From positions 87,656-98,942 of the forward strand of contig DGSO01000001.1 in NCBI GenBank assembly GCA_002393945.1: DNA of 11,287 bases, given 5' to 3'. The number at the start of each line of letters is the position of its first letter. Position 1 is the stretch's first letter. The DNA comes from Bacteroidales bacterium UBA4360. GTDB lineage: Bacteria > Bacteroidota > Bacteroidia > Bacteroidales > UBA932. A program made the position numbers and the translations under genes. Shown piece by piece: positions 6,018 through 11,287 of this stretch. The notes under the pieces are model-generated. The model was not told the origin of the DNA, searched no databases, and worked only from the letters and a program-made list of their open reading frames with translations.

Positions 6018-6049
6018 TCCCACGAAGGTACGGAAGATTTCCCGCTTAT

Positions 6050-6081
6050 CAAAATTTCCAGAACTGCTGTGCTTGTACAAG
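6050..6081 (-). promoter_or_regulatory. Probable promoter of the AraC gene with palindromic operator
   Basis: On the minus strand AAATTTTG (6050-6057) matches the -7 consensus at all but one position, and TTG (6078-6080) lies 20 bases upstream. The perfect palindrome CTTGTACAAG (6072-6081) covers the -33 element and may be a binding site. The gene starts about 33 bp downstream of the -7 box. Confidence 0.45.
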
Positions 6082-6308
6082 GTCAAGTTATCTTCTATCC
6101 CAACGCCACCCACATCCGGACAATTACGACCGCACTGGCGTGCCTGCACGGACAGTCGTCAGCTGAAAAAGCTTCTAACCAAAGGAAAACTCGCGTAAAA
6201 TCACTATACTTGGCTGTTTAATATTTAGAGCATAAAGGCTCCCGCGTTAACCTCAGCACCAACTACTGTGAGAGTGACAACCATGAACTCACAAAATAGC
6301 AATCAACT

Positions 6309-6954
6309 ATGGAAAAGAACCTCACCATACGCAACAGCACCGCCGAATTCCTCATTTTCAAACTTGAAAGCCGGGAAGATGGCGTCCAACTGCTCTATTC
6401 CGATGAAACCCTTTGGCTTACTCAGGAAGCCATTTCACTATTGTTCGACAAAAGCCGCTCCACCATTGCCGAGCATCTGCAGTAAGCATTCGAAGAAGAT
6501 CCATTTTGCCGTCCACGGCCACACGGCCGCGGAGTTGATTGTAGAGAGGGCCTGTGCAGAGAAGGAACATATGGGCCTTACCACTTGGGAGAACGCCACC
6601 TCTGGCAAGACTGTCAAAACCGATGTAAGCATAGCCAAGAACTACCTCAAAGAATCGGAGCTGGACGATATGGGGCATCTTGTCAACGCCCTCCTGGACC
6701 TGGCCGAGCGTATGGCCAACCGGCACATCCCGATGACAATGGAGGACTGGGCAAACCGTGTGGACATCTTCCTCAATGCCAGCGGAGATCCCGTACTGAA
6801 TACCGCCGGCCACGTCTCCGCCGACTACGCCAGAGAATTCGCAGAGACTGAATTCGAGAAATACCGAGTCATCCAGGACCGTCTCTTCCAGTCCGATTTC
6901 GACCGGCTTATGGACGGGGACGATTTGTTTGAGCTCCCGGAAACGGACCAGTAG
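6309..6954 (+). pseudogene. Decayed RhuM-family gene (internal deletion, stop, frameshift)
   Basis: The 5' part (ATG 6309, frame running to about 6495) encodes a RhuM-type N-terminus: MEKNLTIRNST..., then LLYSDETLWLTQEAISLLF and STIAEHLQ, a stop (TAA 6483-6485), then AFEED. In another frame the downstream part (about 6493-6954) resumes the family at KIHFAVHGHTAAEL and continues through MGLTTW, VSIAKNYLKESELD, MTMEDWANRVDIFL and DPVLNTAGHVSADYA to its normal end. In intact homologues roughly 130 residues separate these two parts, so the middle of the protein is deleted. The junction falls in AAGAAGAT near 6492-6500, where a short repeat could have driven the loss. Intact RhuM proteins are accessory-locus proteins of unclear role, often found near type I restriction genes. 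This copy cannot make the full protein; a C-terminal fragment might still be expressed. Confidence 0.88.
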
Positions 6955-7309
6955 TCATCGAAGTTTCAGTGGCTCAAAAAGAACTCATCACCAAAAGACA
7001 AAAGCTGAAAGAAATCGAACAAGCTAATGAATATCAGCCGCTTGTTCGATTTCTTCTATAGGCTCACGAAGGGCTCATCAAGAACGTCACTTGATACCAC
7101 ATCGTTGCTCGCCATTTTCACTCGGTCATATATTGCCTTCCAAAGAATAACAATCAAATAGAACTTCCTTCGGGAAAGACGGTAAGGACAAAAATAATCT
7201 CGCTTATGCTGTATAGAATAATATCATCAGTCTATATTCATAATTCCCCGCCCCACCATGATTATCAATATCGTTATGTCAGTGTCGAGGAACATGGTAA
7301 AACATGCGT
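6955..7309. other. Intergenic region between rhuM remnant and adhesin gene
   Basis: It begins with a short open stretch (6951-7058, plus) that encodes a lysine/glutamate-rich peptide including KELITKRQKLKEIEQANEYQ before a TAG. The terminator hairpin is built into it, and no start codon is evident. The rest (7060-7309) contains only short frames, no recognisable motif, no repeat shared with the adhesin gene and no clear terminator for it. I see nothing else there. Confidence 0.5.
7010..7060 (+). terminator. Terminator hairpin after the rhuM remnant
   Basis: A perfect 15-bp inverted repeat, AGAAATCGAACAAGC (7010-7024) with 7040-7054, closes a 15-nt loop and is followed by TCTATA, with an A-rich 5' flank. 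The T-run is modest. It lies about 55 bp past the rhuM stop and, being convergent, may also stop transcripts from the adhesin gene. Confidence 0.6.
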
Positions 7310-10300
7310 TTAAAAGGTTCCCTTTACTAGTCTAACAAAATATTGTCTATCAGCATAATCATAGTTTAAGTTGCATCCACCCGCATCAATGTAGTAATAA
7401 AAAGTTCCGTAGTTCTGTTTATAAAAGCTATCACCAGTCCAATAATATTTCCATCCCGTTCCATTCTCATAGACAACTAATTGATCACCACCGCAATTTG
7501 TTAATGCTTCATTAACTTCTTTTAGACGTGCACTTATTAATGCTGCTTGAGATTTAGTAGGAAGGTTGTCCTTCCCAAAACTGGATGATGCGGCTGTCCA
7601 AGTCATCGCAGAAGAAGACGCGTCATGCAGACCTATAATGACGCTGCCTACTCCTTTAGAACAACAGATAGCGACGCCATCAACACTACAATCTGAAGGA
7701 ACCTGGCTCGGACTACCAACAATGTATCGTTCAGAGTTGCGAAGATACGAATAATAAATACCTTTTGTTTTTGTAATAAAGCAATTAATTGTGGCACTCT
7801 CAATCGGAAGGACTTCACGTACATACTGTTCACTATCACCACTTATTGAACCAGACAAACGCACATCACCCCCACTGCCATCGATATAGTAATAGTATGT
7901 ATAAGTCCCTGATTTATAAGAACCAGTGGTCCACACTCCTCTATTCATGGCATCACCGCCAAACCGTTGAAGCGCATTATTAATATCGTTCCACCTTGCA
8001 CTTATGATTATGCCTTGTGCTTTTGTTGGCATATTATAAAAATCACTTGCTTCATGGTACATTTGTTCAGATGATGCATCCTCAAGTGCCATTATAAAAC
8101 TCCCGCTGCTGTTTAAGATGGTAAGGCCGATACTGTTATAATCACTTAGGTTCACATAGTTTAAATCTTCATATGGGATGTAGCCTATATACGCACTACC
8201 ACTATTCGGCTGATACCAAACCGCTAAAGATAGATCTAATGGTTCTGAGGTGGGAGTATAATTAGTCACTGAAATAGAACAAGAAGCTGTCTTTTGTCCA
8301 TCATTGCTTGTTGCAGTTATAACCGTAGTGCCTAAATTACAGGCAGTGACTAAGCCTGTACTACTGACTGTTGCCACAGCAGTATTAGAACTACTCCAAG
8401 TTATTGCGGGATTTGAGGCATCTTCTGGGCTAATAGTAGCCACTAATGTAACAGTCTTCCCTTTGTACATATTGAGTTCAGAGGAATTTAAACTGATTGA
8501 TTGAACATGTTGAAAACTTACAATTGCAGTACAAGTGGCCAACTCTGTTCCATTCTCAGAATATACAGAAATGATTGTAGTACCTTCGGATACACCAGTG
8601 ACTCTTCCATTTTGATCAATGGTTGCTATAGATGGAATGGAAGATGTCCAACGAAGGCTTGATAAGGGTGCAGTCGATGGCGAGACATTAGCCTGTAACG
8701 TTTCGCTTTGGCCAACCTTCAAGTTGAGCTCCGTCTTGTTCAAACGGACAGTCTTTACGACATTGGGGTCAACAGAAGCAGCATATAACTTTGAAAGGAA
8801 TGATTTTACACCAGTTTTTAATGTAGGTAATTGACCTTCCAGGGATTTTGACAAGTCCAAATTTAGTAGCACTAACGCGGACTTCTTCTCAGTATAAACA
8901 CTGGAGTTTTCGCTCGGAGAAAACTCCGTGTTACGCTGCCATGAAGATCCAGAAGCCGGGATGTACCATAGTTGGATATTATCCTGCACAATTTCAGTTC
9001 CATCAAGAGTTTGAATACCCTCAAAGGTAAACTCTAGATCAAACCAATTGTCCGCCGAAATCGGTACAACACTTCCTGAAGTCGAAGTAAGTCCATAATA
9101 AACAACATTTGTCAGTTGAAGGTTATCAATATCAACAACACCTTCAATATATTTAGTAGATTGAGCTGGCGCTTTATTATCCAAGGTGAAGCGCTTCCGC
9201 TCTCCATCTTCAGGATACGGGATAGAAACGATTACCTTCTGTACGCGTATATTCTGGCTTAACTGGTCTGCAATACTCTCGAAAGAACTATTCAGTTCAT
9301 TAATGCTCGAAATCTCATATACATATTGTTCATTAGCATTCTCTGGAGTAGAGGCAATCTTCTCAAGGTTGTTCCGGAATTCCGTTAGATTCGACTGAGC
9401 ATCGGTGCCTTTTAAGCCGATGGCATAGGATTTAATGGGAAGACCTGAAACCTGCTCATTCGTCAAACGAGTATGCAATGCATCCAGATACTCAGCCTTG
9501 GTTTTATAAACACCTCGTCTATAGCTGAGAGAGCCTTCGTCAAGACCATCGGTGAAAGTAACGATTGACACATTGAATAAATCATTCGGCAGAGTGAGAG
9601 ATTGCATTGAAGTAATATCCTCATCAATGGAATAATATAGTGCCGTACCATTGAGGGTTGTCAATTCGAGGTTATCTACGATATCATTGTAAGACTCAAG
9701 CGTTTCCTCTGAAATAAGATGAGTCGGGTAATAGGTGAGGTATCGCTCGAAAGTAGACATACCCAAATAGAGCCCACTTTCAATGCCACCTTCAGATCCG
9801 CTCGGCTCTTGCCCGGAAGGAACTTCTGCATCTGTCCATGATGTGACATATGTGTCTAGATTGAGCCCATTCACAAAGATCCCCCTTCTCAATTGACGAG
9901 ACGACGAATAAGTGAAACTACCTTGTTTGGAAGCAGATGTAATGAAGGTTAGAGTAAAACCTTCTGATAGTAACTCGGGATAGAAAACGATGTAATACTC
10001 TATGCCAGGAACAAATGTCCCATTATTGGGAGCCGTAACTGTAACTTCTTTATATCCTACCAAGTGTTCGGAAACAGCAGGATGTCCATTTGAGTCCCAA
10101 ACTACCTTGGCTTTTCCGGCAATGTCCTCATTGGCATTTCCGCGAAACTTTACTGCCTTGATATCATCACGAGAAACAGTGAATTTAAAACCGCCGCAGA
10201 TATTGTAAAAACCTAGACTTAGACCTTTCGACCTTGCCATTGTCGGAAAAAGACCATTTGCAAAAGAACCTGCTTTTGCGGTTTGTTGTGCTGGAAGAGT

Positions 10301-10684
10301 CAAAGTGACAGATGTCCCATCACAGCTATTGTTTTCAGAATATGGGTATACTCCCCAAAACCAGAACTCTCCGCCTGTTGATTCTCCACCACCAGCAAAA
10401 CCGGTAATAGTCCCTTTAAATTCAGCTATGGCAGAAACTTCCGTGTTTTGTGCAACGAAGCGGTTCCCACCATTATCACCTTGGTTGAAGAAAAGACTAA
10501 CAGCATCCCCCGGATTCCAAAAAACGCTGCCATCTCCTTGACGTTCTGTTTTTGTTTGAACATCAGCATATGCAGTAAAACAAATCTCCTCGCTAATAGT
10601 CTGCTTGGGTTCTTGTTCTATCTCCATACGGGAACAGGCGAGGATCGACAGACCTAAGCCAAGAAATAACAAACCTCTTCTCAT
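7310..10684 (-). CDS. Large modular surface lipoprotein, Mfa5-like pilus tip adhesin
   Basis: A 1124-residue exported lipoprotein. MRRGLLFLGLGLSILAC is a signal peptide with lipobox ILAC (Cys17). Residues about 33-280 look like a fimbrillin/Mfa-like domain (FTAYADVQTKTERQGDGSVFWNPGDAV). About 302-480 is a vWA-like domain with NGTALYYSID (345-354) and VTFTDGLDEGS (375-385), but without a classical DxSxS. Two Big_2 Ig-like domains follow at 643-724 and 726-806, each with a W(T/S)SS...ATID/ATVS signature. The C-terminus (850-1120) holds two diverged copies of a lectin-like domain resembling DUF1566/FISUMP modules, ending YVREV and YFVRLV. This layout matches tip or anchor adhesins of Bacteroidales type V pili, in which a fimbrillin base carries a vWA stalk and a binding head. 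No pilin or assembly genes lie in the window. ATG at 10684 follows the small-protein gene by 8 bp. The ligand is unknown. Confidence 0.88.
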   Translation of the reverse strand: MRRGLLFLGLGLSILACSRMEIEQEPKQTISEEICFTAYADVQTKTERQGDGSVFWNPGDAVSLFFNQGDNGGNRFVAQNTEVSAIAEFKGTITGFAGGGESTGGEFWFWGVYPYSENNSCDGTSVTLTLPAQQTAKAGSFANGLFPTMARSKGLSLGFYNICGGFKFTVSRDDIKAVKFRGNANEDIAGKAKVVWDSNGHPAVSEHLVGYKEVTVTAPNNGTFVPGIEYYIVFYPELLSEGFTLTFITSASKQGSFTYSSSRQLRRGIFVNGLNLDTYVTSWTDAEVPSGQEPSGSEGGIESGLYLGMSTFERYLTYYPTHLISEETLESYNDIVDNLELTTLNGTALYYSIDEDITSMQSLTLPNDLFNVSIVTFTDGLDEGSLSYRRGVYKTKAEYLDALHTRLTNEQVSGLPIKSYAIGLKGTDAQSNLTEFRNNLEKIASTPENANEQYVYEISSINELNSSFESIADQLSQNIRVQKVIVSIPYPEDGERKRFTLDNKAPAQSTKYIEGVVDIDNLQLTNVVYYGLTSTSGSVVPISADNWFDLEFTFEGIQTLDGTEIVQDNIQLWYIPASGSSWQRNTEFSPSENSSVYTEKKSALVLLNLDLSKSLEGQLPTLKTGVKSFLSKLYAASVDPNVVKTVRLNKTELNLKVGQSETLQANVSPSTAPLSSLRWTSSIPSIATIDQNGRVTGVSEGTTIISVYSENGTELATCTAIVSFQHVQSISLNSSELNMYKGKTVTLVATISPEDASNPAITWSSSNTAVATVSSTGLVTACNLGTTVITATSNDGQKTASCSISVTNYTPTSEPLDLSLAVWYQPNSGSAYIGYIPYEDLNYVNLSDYNSIGLTILNSSGSFIMALEDASSEQMYHEASDFYNMPTKAQGIIISARWNDINNALQRFGGDAMNRGVWTTGSYKSGTYTYYYYIDGSGGDVRLSGSISGDSEQYVREVLPIESATINCFITKTKGIYYSYLRNSERYIVGSPSQVPSDCSVDGVAICCSKGVGSVIIGLHDASSSAMTWTAASSSFGKDNLPTKSQAALISARLKEVNEALTNCGGDQLVVYENGTGWKYYWTGDSFYKQNYGTFYYYIDAGGCNLNYDYADRQYFVRLVKGTF
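7325..8137 (-). repeat. Tandem lectin-like C-terminal domains of the adhesin
   Basis: Two copies of a roughly 110-120 residue module are encoded at 7811-8137 (residues 850-958) and 7325-7684 (1001-1120). Shared landmarks in order are DASS, a Met-Pro-Thr-Lys or Leu-Pro-Thr-Lys turn (PTK.Q), ISAR, N.AL...GGD, WT.G..Y, YYYID..GG and a final YVR or FVR. The second copy is longer and has more cysteines. Confidence 0.8.
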
Positions 10685-10692
10685 AATAAAAA

Positions 10693-10857
10693 CTAAAATA
10701 AAGAATCTGGACTGATAGGGGCAAACAAAGGTTCATCACCAGTTCCTTCTGAACCACCACCACCTGGACTTTGACACAAGCAACCTTCAAAAGAAATGTT
10801 AAATACTTCAAATTTCGGACTTTGGTAGTTTTCTTTGTCCTGTTTCGATGTTTCCAT
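10693..10857 (-). CDS. Small protein of unknown function preceding the adhesin
   Basis: A 54-residue protein starting METSKQDKENYQSPKFEVFN and continuing ISFEGCLCQSPGGGG, with a glycine- and acid-rich end. Short Bacteroidales proteins with a KY.SPK.EV....EG.L.QS pattern are common but unassigned to my knowledge. It has no signal peptide, no membrane segment, and two cysteines in CLC. I start at the ATG at 10857 because the family-like part begins there; an in-frame ATG 11 codons upstream (10890) exists. It ends 8 bp before the adhesin gene, so the two are almost surely on one transcript. Possibilities include a precursor peptide, a regulator or a co-secreted subunit; nothing in the sequence chooses between them. 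Confidence 0.65.
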   Translation of the reverse strand: METSKQDKENYQSPKFEVFNISFEGCLCQSPGGGGSEGTGDEPLFAPISPDSLF

Positions 10858-10915
10858 GGTATTCCTATTATTATGGGTTATTAGCCTCATTCCTTGCTGG
10901 CCCAGGCAAGAGTAT

Positions 10916-11158
10916 TACAAAAAGAAAGCGTGGACCTACTTGGTATCTTATCTGAGCGGGCTCTGGACTGCCGTATAACGGATAAGATTTTCGGCTCACA
11001 CTTTCTGCTATAGCGTGGGAGAACCCCACAGGAATAGCCAGTGCAAGCGATAACCTTTATTCCCGTTATACTGTTGAGCCAAATGACTCGCGAATTGTCC
11101 AGATTCGCTCAAGGAATAAAAAGCTAAACGCTTTCTATATGTCTGTTGTCCGAAAACA
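10916..11158 (-). ncRNA. Rod-shaped structured RNA, 6S/Bacteroidales-1-like candidate
   Basis: Eight helices nest in order on the minus strand (plus-strand positions given): a 9-bp closing stem 10923-10931/11128-11136; 10948-10951/11116-11119; 10954-10958/11106-11110; 10962-10968/11097-11103; after an asymmetric bubble (4 versus 25 nt), 10973-10981/11063-11071 continuing at 10982-10985/11057-11060; 10994-11002/11040-11048 (two wobbles); 11007-11011/11034-11038; and 11015-11019/11025-11029 with a 5-nt loop. The 3' side of the closing stem runs into UUUUUG, as in a terminator. A -7 box lies at 11165-11172. Closing stem, large central bubble and long terminal stem are the architecture of 6S RNA, which mimics an open promoter to bind RNA polymerase. 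Bacteroidales-1 RNAs are likewise bounded by such a promoter and a terminator. An alternative pairing (11074-11079 with 11107-11112) competes with the inner helices. It could instead be a leader of the downstream genes. Confidence 0.62.
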
Positions 11159-11164
11159 ACACAC

Positions 11165-11172
11165 CAAATATA
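11165..11172 (-). promoter_or_regulatory. -7 promoter box upstream of the structured RNA
   Basis: TATATTTG on the minus strand is a perfect TAnnTTTG match, about 30 bp upstream of the closing stem of the RNA. No TTG lies at the usual 19-21 bases upstream, so only the -7 element is supported. No other such box lies between here and the small-protein gene. Confidence 0.55.
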
Positions 11173-11262
11173 CAAATTTTATTTCATACTCACGCTCCCT
11201 TATAATAAAAACTGCAAAATCATAATAATAACCACGGTTTACACCATGTTCCCCCCGTTCCA

Positions 11263-11287
11263 TGATGTGCACCCCAAAAGTTAGACA
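11263..11287. mobile_element. Probable terminal inverted repeat of an IS3-family element
   Basis: The last 25 bp, starting TGATGTGCACCCC and ending AAAAGTTAGACA, fit the outer end pattern of IS150-group IS3 elements (TG...TGCACCC..AAAAGTT.GACA). By that pattern the element starts at 11263 and extends right, out of the window. No transposase is visible and no matching opposite end was seen inside the window. Confidence 0.45.

Noticed and set aside
7060..7309. Template repeat of a diversity-generating retroelement
   Set aside because: I compared this stretch by eye with the 3' end of the adhesin gene and saw no adenine-variable match; no reverse transcriptase is in the window.
10959..11080. 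Invertible promoter bounded by inverted repeats
   Set aside because: The 9-bp and 5-bp inverted repeats are part of a nested helix series in one RNA, and the -7 box lies outside them. No invertase gene or longer perfect repeat is present.

Overview
The window looks like a chromosomal segment from the order Bacteroidales (Bacteroidota). The sequence shows promoter -7 boxes of the TAnnTTTG type and no Shine-Dalgarno-dependent starts. It also carries a fimbrillin-like, vWA and Big_2 surface lipoprotein and a DUF4172-type Fic protein, both characteristic of that group. I cannot name a genus. Roughly the first 7 kb looks richer in G+C than the adhesin region on the right.

Layout, left to right. 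Positions 1-73 hold a strong terminator and a 12-bp tandem repeat. Positions 74-753 have no convincing gene but are dense in inverted and imperfect repeats. A Fic AMP-transferase gene (754-1845, minus) follows, with a clear promoter overlapped by four copies of an operator-like motif. Next is a tightly packed minus-strand operon, transcribed from about 5080 down to 2024: DUF1349 lipoprotein, alpha/beta-hydrolase, NUDIX hydrolase, nitroreductase, and a NimA-like flavin-binding protein. Its genes overlap by 4-8 bp or sit 18 bp apart. An AraC-family regulator (5208-6017, minus) lies just upstream in the same orientation. The only plus-strand gene remnant is a rhuM-family pseudogene (6309-6954) with an internal deletion, a stop codon and a frameshift, followed by a terminator hairpin. 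Positions 6955-7309 hold no gene I can support. The right third is a two-gene minus-strand unit: a 54-residue small protein and a 1124-residue modular lipoprotein that resembles a type V pilus tip adhesin. Upstream of it, 10916-11158 (minus) folds on paper into a long bulged rod with a closing stem, a large asymmetric central bubble and a U-tract, preceded by a good -7 box. The last 25 bp look like the first bases of an IS3-family element.

How the parts fit. The redox, hydrolase and nucleotide-cleaning genes form one translationally coupled unit, perhaps a detoxification or maintenance cassette controlled with or by the adjacent AraC regulator. Fic and the dead rhuM are both gene types that often accompany restriction-modification or other accessory loci, so the left half resembles an eroded accessory region. 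The strongest unexplained signal is the rod-shaped RNA upstream of the adhesin genes. It could be a free-standing 6S/Bacteroidales-1-like RNA or a structured leader that controls the adhesin unit. All family calls are from reading motifs; no searches were run.
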